From assembly GCF_017094465.1 (NCBI RefSeq), contig NZ_CP064791.1:62001-126000 (forward strand): a stretch of 64,000 bases of DNA. Direction: 5' to 3'. The translations under genes were made by a program, and so were the position numbers. This stretch comes from Halapricum desulfuricans. Lineage in GTDB: Archaea > Halobacteriota > Halobacteria > Halobacteriales > Haloarculaceae. Below the pieces are notes generated by a model, which saw only the letters and a list, made by a program, of their open reading frames with translations, was not told the DNA's origin and searched no databases. Shown here piece after piece: positions 8,050 to 20,001 of the stretch; the first letter of the stretch is position 1; every line of letters starts with the position of its first letter.

Positions 8050-8127
8050 ACTTCCTGTTGAGTGGCCGGCGAGAAATCGATGGCGATCCCCCGAGGGTTT
8101 AAATTCGAAGTCGACGCCACCCGCGGT

Positions 8128-8871
8128 ATGCACGACGCGATCACCGTCACGACCGGAGAGTGTACGAGCACGTTCGATGGCAACCGCGTTCGCGCCCACC
8201 GCCAGCGCGGTCGGATGACCGTGCTGGTCAAACCCGATAACACCGTGCTGGTCCACGACGCCGACGGCTACCAGCCGGTCGCGTGGCTCACTCGCGCGGA
8301 ATCGGTCACTATCGAGACCGACCGGATCGAGGCCCGCGACGGCGACCAACACCTCCGGGTCGACGTTCACGAGGAGTACGCACGCGGCCAGTACCCCGCC
8401 AGCGCGGCCGGGCGGCCGGTCGGGGACTGTCCGGACTGTGCGGGGACGCTCGTCCGCACTGCGGACGGCGTGTCCTGTACCGGCTGTTCGGTACGATTCG
8501 GCCTGCCCGGCGACGCGACCGTCATCGACGAGCGGTGTGACTGTGGACTTCCGCTCATGCGCGTCGAACGCGGGCACGTGTTCGAGATTTGCCTCGATCG
8601 GGAGTGTGAATCGATGGACGCGGTCGTCAAGCGTGCCTTCGACCGCGAGTGGGAGTGTCCGAACTGCGGTGGTGACCTCCGTATCCTCCGGCGCAGCGGT
8701 CTGCTGGTCGGCTGTGAGAACTACCCCGACTGCGACACCGGCTTTGCGTTCCCGTCCGGAACGGTCGTCGGCGAGTGTGCCTGCGGACTGCCGCTTTTCG
8801 ACACCGACGGTGGACGGCGCTGTCTGGATGCGACGTGCGATACTGCCGAATTGACCCCGGGCGGACCGTAG
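8128..8871 (+). CDS. Protein with NucS-N-like beta domain and four zinc-finger units
   Basis: A 247-residue protein if read from the ATG at 8128. A TATA-like TTTAAAT at 8098-8104 lies about 27 bases upstream, fitting a leaderless start. An in-frame ATG at 8080 is possible. Residues 1-90 resemble the N-terminal domain of NucS endonuclease (RMTVLVKPDNTVLVHDADGYQPVAWL). After this come Cys clusters CPDC...CTGC, CDCGLPL...CLDREC, CPNCGGDL...CENYPDC and CACGLPLF...CLDATC, like topoisomerase IA C4 fingers. The NucS catalytic domain is absent. It probably binds DNA or RNA. It lies directly before the tRNA-splicing endonuclease gene in the same direction. Confidence 0.75.
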   Translation: MHDAITVTTGECTSTFDGNRVRAHRQRGRMTVLVKPDNTVLVHDADGYQPVAWLTRAESVTIETDRIEARDGDQHLRVDVHEEYARGQYPASAAGRPVGDCPDCAGTLVRTADGVSCTGCSVRFGLPGDATVIDERCDCGLPLMRVERGHVFEICLDRECESMDAVVKRAFDREWECPNCGGDLRILRRSGLLVGCENYPDCDTGFAFPSGTVVGECACGLPLFDTDGGRRCLDATCDTAELTPGGP

Positions 8872-8902
8872 CCTCTTTGCGCGTGAGCGGGCTGGATTGC
8901 AC

Positions 8903-9901
8903 ATGGAACTCACTCTCGACGGATCGACCGTTCGGGGCGGCCGACAGGCGCGCGAGCGGTTCTACGACTCGCGCGGGTACGGGCGCGTCGTCGACGGCGA
9001 CCTGGCGCTCGCCCCGGTTGAGGCCGCGCACATCCTCTACCGCGGCGATATCGAGGCGATCCGGGACGCCGACTCGGGCGACCGGCTGGACTTTCGGGAC
9101 CTCCTGTCTTCGGATCTCGTCTCCGAGATCGACGTGCTCGTCTACAAGGACCTGCGCGATCGCGGCTTCTACCTCTCTCCGACCGACGAGGCCGGCGTCG
9201 ACTTTCTCGTCTATCCTCGCGGCAACGGCCCCTGGGACGATACTGTCGCCTACCGGGTTCGGGCGATCGGCGAACGAACCGACGTTCCCGCTCGGTCGCT
9301 GGGCGAGGTCGTCCTCGCCGTCGTCGACGAGGAGTCCGCTATCACCTATCTCGATACCGAACGTCCCGATATCGGGGGTTCGACGCGCGTCGATCCCCCC
9401 CGCGATGTCCCAGGCGATCTGCTTGAGGACCGCGTGCTCGTCTGGGACCCGCCGACGGCGCTGTACGAGCGCGGGTTCTACGGCCAACCGCTCGGCGAAG
9501 ACGGAGCGCCGTTGCAGCTGTCGCTGCTCGAGGCCGCCTTCCTCGCCGGCCGGGGCGTGTTGACGATCGACGAGCGGACGCTCCTCGAACGTGGACGCGA
9601 GGTCGAAGGAGACCGCTTCGATCGCCGTCTCGCCGTCTATCGCGCGCTCCGCGATCGGAACGTCGTTCCGAAGACCGGCTACAAGTTCGGCGCCGACTTC
9701 CGGACGTACGCCGACGTCGAACACGTCGATGAACTCGGGCACTCGGAGTTGCTCGTTCGTGTCCTCCCGGCCGATCACGCGTTCTCCCCGCGTGATCTCG
9801 CGCTCGACGTCCGGCTGGCTCACGGCGTCCGCAAGCGGATGGTGTTCGCACTTGTCGGTGACGACATCGAGTGGCTCTCTGTCACCCGGCTGACGCCCTG
9901 A
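8903..9901 (+). CDS. endA: tRNA-intron endonuclease
   Basis: A 332-residue enzyme built of two tandem endonuclease units, as in other haloarchaea that form homodimers. The C-terminal unit carries the catalytic triad: Tyr in YKFGADFRTY, His in DELGHSELLV and Lys in VRKRMVFAL. The N-terminal unit (about 1-160) is the degenerate structural copy (FYDSRGYGR...DLRDRGFYLSPTDEAGVDFLVYPRG). It cuts the bulge-helix-bulge motif in pre-tRNA and, in haloarchaea, also in pre-rRNA processing stems such as those in the rRNA operon here. The start at 8903 excludes an upstream in-frame TTG. Its end overlaps the convergent hydrolase gene by 20 bases. Confidence 0.95.
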   Translation: MELTLDGSTVRGGRQARERFYDSRGYGRVVDGDLALAPVEAAHILYRGDIEAIRDADSGDRLDFRDLLSSDLVSEIDVLVYKDLRDRGFYLSPTDEAGVDFLVYPRGNGPWDDTVAYRVRAIGERTDVPARSLGEVVLAVVDEESAITYLDTERPDIGGSTRVDPPRDVPGDLLEDRVLVWDPPTALYERGFYGQPLGEDGAPLQLSLLEAAFLAGRGVLTIDERTLLERGREVEGDRFDRRLAVYRALRDRNVVPKTGYKFGADFRTYADVEHVDELGHSELLVRVLPADHAFSPRDLALDVRLAHGVRKRMVFALVGDDIEWLSVTRLTP

Positions 9902-10664
9902 GTGGTGTTTTCGCCTGCCTGAACCACGGGACAGTCACGTTCGCCAGCCGTCGGTGGGCAACGGCGTACGTCGTCCCCGAGGGTTCGTCGCCAGGTTGGC
10001 CCGTGTAGCTCCCGAACTGCGTGTGGTTCACCCCCTCTAACTCCCTGATCGTCGCGCTGGCCGGCAGGTTCCCCTTGCTGTTCTCGTAGCTGTTCCAGTC
10101 GAGCACCGTATCCTGTTTCCCGACTACGCTTAACGCTCGGAGACCGCTATCGCTGATCGACCGGTCACAGTACGACCCGAACAGGACGACTCCCGTGACC
10201 TGCTCCGGGTTTTCGTCCGCATATCGACAGGCCATCGCGCCACCCAGCGAGTGGCCCCCGACGTACCACTGTTCGACGTCGTGCTGTCCGATGACGTCCG
10301 CCGCTGCACCCTGCTCGAGGACCGCGAGGTTCAGCGGCATCTTCGTGATCACGACCGTGACGTTTGCCTCGGTAACTAGTGGTGATAGCGACGAGAGATA
10401 CGCGTCGGGATGGACGCGTGCGCCCGGATAGAACACCAGTCCAACCTCCGACGTTCCGCTTGCGGGACTGAGAACGTAGTCGCCACCCCGCTGTTCGAAG
10501 TCGATCCGGTCGTCCGCCTGGGCGGCCTGGATGCTTGCCTCGCTCCCGTGAAACGGCGTCCCGAAATACAGTAAGACGCCAAGTATTGCCAGCAACACGA
10601 CGACGAGCGTCCAGACAGCCAGGCGTTCGCGGTTCCGCGCCAGCCACGTGCGTACCCGTCCCAT
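9882..10664 (-). CDS. Membrane-anchored alpha/beta hydrolase
   Basis: A 260-residue protein with an N-terminal basic stretch and a single helix at about 15-36, then an extracytoplasmic alpha/beta-hydrolase domain. The nucleophile elbow is GHSLGG (about residue 136-141). The acid is probably in VVGKQDTVL, and the His in GVNHTQFG. The start is anchored by the signal-anchor helix. The family is the 'alpha/beta hydrolase, haloarchaeal membrane' type (dienelactone-hydrolase-like); the substrate is unknown. It converges with endA and overlaps it. Confidence 0.85.
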   Translation of the reverse strand: MGRVRTWLARNRERLAVWTLVVVLLAILGVLLYFGTPFHGSEASIQAAQADDRIDFEQRGGDYVLSPASGTSEVGLVFYPGARVHPDAYLSSLSPLVTEANVTVVITKMPLNLAVLEQGAAADVIGQHDVEQWYVGGHSLGGAMACRYADENPEQVTGVVLFGSYCDRSISDSGLRALSVVGKQDTVLDWNSYENSKGNLPASATIRELEGVNHTQFGSYTGQPGDEPSGTTYAVAHRRLANVTVPWFRQAKTPLRASAG

Positions 10665-10703
10665 CGTCTCTAGGTGGTGGCGATACCGACCTAACGGTAC
10701 TGG

Positions 10704-11756
10704 TTACAGATCAGCTCCGACAGCTTCGCTGACACTGTCGAACCCGTCACGTTCGAGCAGCGTCGCCAGACCCTGGTTTATCTCCCGGGCGACAGTCGGG
10801 CCACGGAAGATGAACGCCGTGTACAATTGCACCATACTCGCGCCCGCGCGTATCTTCCGGTAGGCGTCCGCAGCGGTGAACACCCCACCCACGCCGATGA
10901 CCGGTACGTCGGTCCGCTCGGCGACGAACCGAACCGCCTCCGTCGCGGTCTCCTCGATCGGCTTCCCTGACAGTCCCCCCTCTTCGACGCGACCCGGACT
11001 GTTGAGACTGTCCGGCCGCTCCGTTGAGGTGTTCGTCGCGATCACGCCCTCGAGGTCGTACTGCGCGACGAGCTCCAGCGTCTCTTCGAGTGCGGGCTCG
11101 GGAAGGTCCGGCGAGAGTTTCACTAACAGCGGACTCGCTCCGGCATCCCGGAGCTCGTCGAGAATCGCCTCTAGCGTGTCACGGTTCTGCAGATCCCGGA
11201 ACCCTTCGGAGTTCGGGCAGGAGACGTTCACGACGAAAAAGTCCCCGCCCTCCGCGACCTGCTCGTAGGCGTACCGATAGTCCGCGGGTGCCTCTTCGGC
11301 CGGCGTCCGCTCGTTTTTCGCGAGGTTCACACCGACCGGGCATCCCACGTTGGCCGATCGAAGACGCTTGCCGACGACATCGGCCCCTTCGTTGTTCAAT
11401 CCCATCCGGTTGACGATCCCTTCGTCTTCGACCAGCCGAAACACCCGGGGACGCGGGTTCCCGGACTGTGGCTCAGCGGTCACTCCACCGACTTCGACGT
11501 GTCCGAACCCCAGCCCCCGAAGCGTCCGTGGCACTTCCGCGTTCTTGTCGAAGCCCGCGGCGACTCCGACCGGGTTGGGGAACTCCTGCCCGAACGCCTC
11601 GACCCGTAGCCGCTCGTCCTCGACGGCGAATCCCCGCTTTAACAGTCCCGGTAGCGGCGTTCGCTCCGCCATCGCCATCCCCCTGTGGGCGACCGAGTGA
11701 GCCGTCTCCGGGGGCAATCGAAACAACAGCGGTCTGACGCGTTCATAGAGGCTCAT
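10704..11756 (-). CDS. pyrD: Dihydroorotate dehydrogenase (quinone), class 2
   Basis: A 350-residue FMN enzyme oxidising dihydroorotate to orotate in pyrimidine synthesis. Recognisable parts are LKRGFAVEDERL, NPVGVAAGFDKNAE, the class 2 segment 'GLGFGHVEVGGVTAEPQSGNPRPR', NRMGLNNEGAD, VNVSCPNSEG and the FMN-binding GVGGVFTAADAY. The N-terminal helices (about 1-40) are those that bind the membrane in class 2 enzymes. It starts 6 bases after the stop of the small gene at 11763-11960, so both are probably on one transcript. Confidence 0.95.
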   Translation of the reverse strand: MSLYERVRPLLFRLPPETAHSVAHRGMAMAERTPLPGLLKRGFAVEDERLRVEAFGQEFPNPVGVAAGFDKNAEVPRTLRGLGFGHVEVGGVTAEPQSGNPRPRVFRLVEDEGIVNRMGLNNEGADVVGKRLRSANVGCPVGVNLAKNERTPAEEAPADYRYAYEQVAEGGDFFVVNVSCPNSEGFRDLQNRDTLEAILDELRDAGASPLLVKLSPDLPEPALEETLELVAQYDLEGVIATNTSTERPDSLNSPGRVEEGGLSGKPIEETATEAVRFVAERTDVPVIGVGGVFTAADAYRKIRAGASMVQLYTAFIFRGPTVAREINQGLATLLERDGFDSVSEAVGADL

Positions 11757-11762
11757 TTCGAC

Positions 11763-11960
11763 TCAGAAATCGTGTTCGACATCCTCCTGATCGGCTTTCT
11801 GGATGATAATCTTGTTGTCCCGCACTCTGACGAAGACCTCGTCGCCGATCTCCATACCTGCGACGGCGAGCTCGTCCTCGTGGAGGTTGATGTGGACGTT
11901 GTGATACTCCCCGTCCTCGTCTTTTGCACCACTCGGGCTGAGCTTCTTCTTTCGCACCAT
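11763..11960 (-). CDS. Small SpoVT/AbrB-like beta-barrel protein
   Basis: A 65-residue protein from the ATG at 11958-11960: MVRKKKLSPSGAKDEDGEYHNVHINLHEDELAV, given in part. A swapped-hairpin-like order follows: HEDELAVAGMEIGDEVFVRVRDNKIIIQKA, resembling the AbrB/SpoVT DNA-binding fold (GxxVxVxVxxNxIII). It is probably a small transcription or chromatin factor. A TATA-like CTTAAGTA on the minus strand lies at about 11996-12003. The gene sits just ahead of pyrD. The longer in-frame upstream extension lacks protein-like character. Confidence 0.7.
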   Translation of the reverse strand: MVRKKKLSPSGAKDEDGEYHNVHINLHEDELAVAGMEIGDEVFVRVRDNKIIIQKADQEDVEHDF

Positions 11961-12197
11961 CGCGCTATCTTGTCTCGTCCATCGCCGCAGGACATACTTA
12001 AGTCTACCGTGCCCCGATTCCGGTGCGTCTCGCAGTTCAACTGCGCGCGAGGTATAACTCCACTCTCTCATACCGCTTTTCCGGCAGATTTCACCACCAC
12101 GTCCGCGATCGCTTATAAATGAACCGAGAGACGGGACCGGATTTTGGGGTATATTTATAATGAGTCATGTGCTGATTCCACACGGAGTGGTCAAACC

Positions 12198-12509
12198 ATG
12201 GCACCCGACCAAGACAAGCGAAACTTCGCACTCCGAGAATCGGACGGGACAGAATCCAGCGTCTTCTCAGGGAGCACACCTCGACAGGCTGCGCTGAAGG
12301 CAGCTCGACGGCTCGACCCTGCCTCCAGCGAAGAGGTAGCCGATCCCACGGAACTGCGACTGCGAGAAAAGGGGACCAAGAAAGTCCACATCTATGAAGG
12401 CTGGGCCTGGGACGAACAGGCACCCGAGGACAAGCCCGACTGGATGCCAAGCGAGATCACGAAGGGGAACGTCTCGAAGCAGGGCGTCGAACACCTCGAC
12501 GAGATCTAG
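12198..12509 (+). CDS. Non-histone chromosomal protein MC1
   Basis: A 103-residue DNA-binding protein. Diagnostic are KRNFALRESDGTESSVFSG near the start, PRQAALKAARRL, LRLREKGTKKVHIYEGW and the tail PDWMPSEITKGNVSKQG. MC1 bends and wraps DNA in Methanosarcina and Halobacteria. The start at 12198 is chosen because MC1 proteins begin a few residues before KRNFAL. TATA-like 'atatttataatg' lies at about 12152-12163. It is the last gene before the rRNA operon. Confidence 0.95.
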   Translation: MAPDQDKRNFALRESDGTESSVFSGSTPRQAALKAARRLDPASSEEVADPTELRLREKGTKKVHIYEGWAWDEQAPEDKPDWMPSEITKGNVSKQGVEHLDEI

Positions 12510-12649
12510 ACTGCAAACACTCTTTCGTGCGTTCGTGCGTGCAGACGACCCCTGTCGTTGGTGAGTGCCATCTGCCATCCCCCGTTGGAAATTAACACGG
12601 GGGTTCTTCATCTCGTTGTCCTGTGTAATCGCATGACGAAGTGGCTCCG

Positions 12650-12690
12650 CTTCGACGGCCTTAAGTAAAACCCTCTCTTCGAATCGAATG
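12650..12690 (+). promoter_or_regulatory. rRNA operon promoter, distal copy
   Basis: Contains 'cttcgacggccttaagtaa' at 12650-12668: the haloarchaeal rRNA promoter pattern TTCGA-N-GCCTTAAGTA, with TTAAGT as TATA box. Two related boxes follow at 12793 and 12892. Initiation about 25 bases downstream is expected. The 140 bases before it (12510-12649) hold no gene that I can support. Confidence 0.75.
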
Positions 12691-12792
12691 CACAGTGGCG
12701 CAGGGCAGACGCCCGCCCCGCTGGGCCACTCATCGCTCGCTCCCCGGCTGATCCGGGTGGCGAGTTGAGTTCGCCGCCCCTCCGGGGGCGAT

Positions 12793-12830
12793 CCGACGCC
12801 CTTAAGTGTAACAGGGTGCTCGGATGTGAC
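12793..12830 (+). promoter_or_regulatory. rRNA operon promoter, middle copy
   Basis: 'ccgacgcccttaagtgta' at 12793-12810 repeats the box of the distal promoter (CGACG-x-CCTTAAGT). Tandem rRNA promoters are usual in Halobacteria. Confidence 0.75.
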
Positions 12831-12891
12831 GCGAACGTGGCCTGGCCGGGGCCGTCGATGTCCGGCCACACTGGACCCTGACCGAACCTGG

Positions 12892-12930
12892 TTCGAAGGG
12901 CTTAATACCCTTCCCGGGTAACGTACGGGT
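12892..12930 (+). promoter_or_regulatory. rRNA operon promoter, proximal copy
   Basis: 'ggttcgaagggcttaatac' at 12892-12910 is the third copy: TTCGA followed by a CTTAATA box, about 200 bases before 16S. Initiation near 12930 would give a leader containing the 16S processing stem. Confidence 0.7.
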
Positions 12931-12982
12931 CCGAAGGAAATGAGGATCTCACCCCTGCGGTCCGCCGTACAGATGGGATCTG

Positions 12983-13002
12983 ATGTTAGCCTTGGTAGTT
13001 CG
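12983..13002 (+). other. 16S pre-rRNA processing stem, 5' arm
   Basis: The 20 bases 12983-13002 (starting atgttagcct, ending gtagttcg) are perfectly complementary to 14649-14668 downstream of 16S. Together they form the long stem around 16S in which the splicing endonuclease cuts at a bulge-helix-bulge. Two further local hairpins precede 16S (aacacaccc/gggtgtgtt at about 13049-13071, and cctggccc/gggccagg at about 13085-13103). Confidence 0.9.
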
Positions 13003-13107
13003 GTGACACCCGATCGGGGTGTCGTCGAACGTGACTCAATGCGATAGCAACACACCCCATCTGGGTGTGTTTCCCGCCTAACCCCCTGGCCCTCTGGGCC
13101 AGGATAC

Positions 13108-14579
<1,472 letters not shown>

Positions 14580-14648
14580 AACGATCGGGACTGGGGCGTC
14601 GCCCCAGCCCACCTCGAGTCCGTTCGCGACAGGCCGATCGGGCACCTA

Positions 14649-14668
14649 CGAACTACCAAGGCTAACAT
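14649..14668 (+). other. 16S pre-rRNA processing stem, 3' arm
   Basis: Perfect 20-base complement of 12983-13002. It lies between the 16S 3' end and tRNA-Ala, ending five bases before the tRNA. Confidence 0.9.
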
Positions 14669-14673
14669 TCGCC

Positions 14674-14745
14674 GGGCCCATAGCTCAGCGGCAGAGCGCC
14701 GCCTTTGCAAGGCGGAGGCCCTGGGTTCAAATCCCAGTGGGTCCA
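14674..14745 (+). tRNA. tRNA-Ala (TGC)
   Basis: A 72-base cloverleaf in the 16S-23S spacer. Acceptor arms are GGGCCCA and TGGGTCC with discriminator A. The anticodon stem is CCGCC/GGCGG with loop TTTGCAA, giving anticodon TGC. The T arm is CTGGG-TTCAAAT-CCCAG. No CCA is encoded and no intron is present. This is the standard spacer tRNA of haloarchaeal rRNA operons. Confidence 0.97.
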
Positions 14746-14765
14746 TATCTCGTGGCCAATCCGAA

Positions 14766-14800
14766 CCGTTCCCCTTAAGTGGGTGACGGTGTTCGGACTG
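14766..14800 (+). promoter_or_regulatory. Internal spacer promoter before 23S rRNA
   Basis: 'gttccccttaagtggg' around 14768-14783 has the same CCTTAAGT TATA box as the upstream rRNA promoters. An internal promoter between tRNA-Ala and 23S is known in Halobacteria. Confidence 0.6.
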
Positions 14801-14894
14801 GTCACGGACGACCGATGCACCACCCCGCGGCAAGCGTGGGTGGGAAGGGTTGATGCACGCACCGTCTTACCACCTCGGGCGTGTATATGACACC

Positions 14895-14932
14895 GTGTGT
14901 ACGTGCGATCCAGGCGTCCACTGGACTCGTTT
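14895..14932 (+). other. 23S pre-rRNA processing stem, 5' arm
   Basis: 14895-14912 is perfectly complementary to 18011-18028, and 14922-14932 (tggactcgttt) to 17991-18001. The unpaired bases between them form the internal bulges expected of an archaeal processing stem. Confidence 0.9.
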
Positions 14933-14950
14933 CATCGAGTTACAGTGACG

Positions 14951-15050
14951 TTGCAACTGCTCTGCAGTTGCAAACGTTGTAGTCGTTGACTCGACTACAC
15001 ACCGTCGCAACTGCTTTGCAGTTGCACACATCGCAACTCATTCGAGTTGC
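14951..15050 (+). repeat. Four perfect hairpins, three of one family, just before 23S rRNA
   Basis: Within 100 bases are four perfect hairpins. H1 is at 14951-14973 (ttgcaactgc/gcagttgcaa, 10-bp stem, 3-base loop). H2 is at 14979-14998 (gtagtcg/cgactac). H3 is at 15007-15025 (gcaactgc/gcagttgc). H4 is at 15033-15050 (gcaactc/gagttgc). H1, H3 and H4 share the stem start GCAACT. They lie inside the large 23S processing stem and directly before the mature 23S 5' end. No coding role is likely. Confidence 0.85.
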
Positions 15051-15054
15051 ACAC

Positions 15055-17960
<2,906 letters not shown>

Positions 17961-17990
17961 GCCACCATTCATACGCACTGTGGCTCGACG

Positions 17991-18028
17991 AAACGAGTCC
18001 AGGCGCAATCTGGATCGCACGTACACAC
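17991..18028 (+). other. 23S pre-rRNA processing stem, 3' arm
   Basis: Two blocks, aaacgagtcca (17991-18001) and tggatcgcacgtacacac (18011-18028), are complementary to the arm at 14895-14932. Confidence 0.9.
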
Positions 18029-18083
18029 GGTGGAAACCAACCGACTATGGTACGATGTCGCGGTTCGAGTCCGCGAGTCGGCG

Positions 18084-18205
18084 TTAAGGCGGCCACAGCG
18101 GCGGGGCAACTCCCGTACCCATCCCGAACACGGAAGATAAGCCCGCCTGCGTTCCGGGGAGTACTGGAGTGCGCGAGCCTCTGGGAAATCCGGTTCGCCG
18201 CCTGC
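18084..18205 (+). rRNA. rrf: 5S ribosomal RNA
   Basis: About 122 bases starting TTAAGGCGGCCACAGCGG, with the terminal helix AGGCGGC (18087-18093) pairing to GCCGCCT (18197-18203). The internal signature CCCGTACCCATCCCGAACACGG, shown here only in part, is at about 18113-18133. It lies about 120 bases after 23S, as in other haloarchaeal operons. Confidence 0.96.
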
Positions 18206-18220
18206 CATTCATACTTCTTC

Positions 18221-18259
18221 ACCCTCACACAGCACCCGCTGTGTGGGGGTTCCGTATTT
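18221..18259 (+). terminator. Probable hairpin terminator after 5S rRNA
   Basis: 'ccctcacacagc' and 'gctgtgtggggg' form a long GC-rich hairpin with a short loop, followed by ttccgtatttt. Position after 5S and before a separate tRNA promoter suggests a role in ending the rRNA transcript; archaeal terminators depend mainly on the T run, which is modest here. Confidence 0.45.
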
Positions 18260-18277
18260 TGTACGATCGAAAGCGCT

Positions 18278-18312
18278 ACGCTTAAGCGGAACAGTCGGCA
18301 ACAGTCACTTGC
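18278..18312 (+). promoter_or_regulatory. Promoter of tRNA-Cys
   Basis: 'gcttaagcgg' at 18281-18290 is a TATA box of the same type as the rRNA promoters and lies about 27 bases before the tRNA start, so tRNA-Cys can be transcribed on its own. Confidence 0.6.
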
Positions 18313-18388
18313 GCCAAGGTGGCAGAGTCTGGCCGAACGCGTCCGCCTGCAGAGCGGATCATCGCCGGTTCAAATCCGGCCCTTGGCT
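18313..18388 (+). tRNA. tRNA-Cys (GCA)
   Basis: A 76-base cloverleaf. Acceptor arms are GCCAAGG and CCTTGGC with discriminator T. The anticodon stem is TCCGC/GCGGA with loop CTGCAGA, giving GCA. The T arm is GCCGG-TTCAAAT-CCGGC. Distal tRNA-Cys after 5S is the usual haloarchaeal arrangement. No intron and no encoded CCA. The 195 bases after it hold no gene I can support. Confidence 0.96.
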
Positions 18389-18583
18389 TATTTTGTGAAC
18401 AGATCGAGTTCGGCTCTTTGACTTCGATTCGTAGATCGATGCATCGACTCCGACTACTGTGTTCCATTGGCGGCTAACGAAGAAGAAATAATTGCCGGTA
18501 ACGGCTAAGACTGTCGTTTTCGGCGAAATTGCCGATCGGAAGAACGGCAACGATTATACGTCATCCCGTCCCATCGACACGGT

Positions 18584-19657
18584 ATGCAACGACGCGCCGC
18601 AGCGGCGTATTTTGTCCTCTTCGTAGTCGTTAGTGCAGGTGCCTATGCATACGTCGGGATGGCGGATCGGCCGCAGGTCCATCTCGCTGGCGAGAGCTAC
18701 ACGGAGGGAGATACATTCACAGCAGGGGATCGCACGTACACAGTTTCGTCGTTGAGCGATGCGTCAGGGGAGCTGACATGGACGGATCCGGACGCGACCG
18801 AGACGGCGACGCTTGAACACAACTCGACGGTTTCCTGGCGTACCGTCGCGTGGGCTGACCAGTCCATCGAAACGGTAACGCTGCTCAATGGATCGACAGT
18901 CACGTTCAATGACCGTGCGTCTCAGGTCGTACTGAACGCCTCGACCGATCCGCCGACACTTCGTGTCGAGGCGGTCGACAACCGCTCGGTCAATACGACG
19001 TTCGAGCGAGGTGGGGCGATCACGATTGAACACGACGATCAGTATGTTCCCGGTGGAACGATAACTGAAATCACCGCGACGGAGGCAACGGTTTCCTGGG
19101 GGCCGGAGTATCGTGTCGTCATTCCCAACGAGACAGATCCAACGTCAGCAGCACTCGTCCAGCAGCAAAACGTCACCCGCCTACTGCTGACCGACAGCAC
19201 TGTCGCTGACTCGCTGGGCGCATACCCGAACGGGACGCAGTACGTGCAGTATCGCAACAATACGCGGCAATCACTCGATGCGTATCTCCCGACGCCGGAG
19301 ACGAAGTCGCTGGTCGAAGGTGAGACGCTTCAGTACATGGGGAACGAGACGACGATTGGAAATATCACGTCGTCGGGTGTCCCCTTGAATAGGACGGTAT
19401 CTCAGACGATCAGCGTCGGACTCACGGAGGGTGAGCCGGTCAATCTCAACGGGGAGTCGTACTTCATCCATTTCCCCGACTCGGGGACTGTCCAGCTCGC
19501 GCCGAACACGACCGAGACACACGAGTCATATCGGAGTGCACAGTCGGAGATCGACAACTACGAGCAGCGCAAGGCAGGGCTGTGGGGGGTCGTTCTCGTC
19601 AGTGCCTTCGCTGCGGTCCTGCTAGTCGGGCTAGCGTATCTCCCGAACAAGGACTAA
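18584..19657 (+). CDS. Surface-exposed membrane protein with N- and C-terminal anchors
   Basis: A 357-residue protein with an N-terminal signal or anchor (hydrophobic about 8-25), a large beta-rich extracytoplasmic domain full of Asn-X-Ser/Thr sites (NST, NGST, NAST, NGT, NNT), and a C-terminal helix at about 333-352 ending LPNKD. The many sequons point to N-glycosylation outside the cell. I recognise no named domain; it looks like a haloarchaeal-specific conserved surface protein. It starts 195 bases after tRNA-Cys. Confidence 0.75.
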   Translation: MQRRAAAAYFVLFVVVSAGAYAYVGMADRPQVHLAGESYTEGDTFTAGDRTYTVSSLSDASGELTWTDPDATETATLEHNSTVSWRTVAWADQSIETVTLLNGSTVTFNDRASQVVLNASTDPPTLRVEAVDNRSVNTTFERGGAITIEHDDQYVPGGTITEITATEATVSWGPEYRVVIPNETDPTSAALVQQQNVTRLLLTDSTVADSLGAYPNGTQYVQYRNNTRQSLDAYLPTPETKSLVEGETLQYMGNETTIGNITSSGVPLNRTVSQTISVGLTEGEPVNLNGESYFIHFPDSGTVQLAPNTTETHESYRSAQSEIDNYEQRKAGLWGVVLVSAFAAVLLVGLAYLPNKD

Positions 19658-19665
19658 CTCGCGGC

Positions 19666-19890
19666 TCACTGGCGAGTCAACCAGACCAGTCCGACGCCAA
19701 TGGCCATCGTTCCCAGGACGCCGAGGAGTTGCAGGACCGATACCGCTATATCGCCGTTCGTTTGCCAGGGCATGCCGGCAATCGTTCCCAGCCCCATCAA
19801 TACGAGTAACACGCCCGTGAGCGTGCCGAACAGCTCGAGTCTGTCAGACGGCCGCTTGAGTAATCCGCTGAACCGTTCGTCGGTGCTCAT
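19666..19890 (-). CDS. Small two-helix membrane protein of unknown function
   Basis: A 74-residue protein: polar start (MSTDERFSGLLKRPSDR), helices at about 19-38 and 50-71, end WLTRQ. It is convergent with the surface-protein gene, 8 bases apart. It looks like one of the short conserved membrane proteins common in Halobacteria; no function can be assigned. Confidence 0.6.
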   Translation of the reverse strand: MSTDERFSGLLKRPSDRLELFGTLTGVLLVLMGLGTIAGMPWQTNGDIAVSVLQLLGVLGTMAIGVGLVWLTRQ

Positions 19891-20001
19891 ACGTCACTTC
19901 TCACGGCTCAGCGTGGTAAAGTATCCGGTTTGAAACGGGACCCGGATCCGGCTTGGCGGATCGTATGGTGTCCTGGATCGCTGCATGTGGTCCTGTTGCG
20001 A

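Noticed and set aside
14951-15050. CRISPR-like array
   Set aside because: The repeated units are short hairpins of unequal spacing without spacers of constant length, and no cas gene is in the window.
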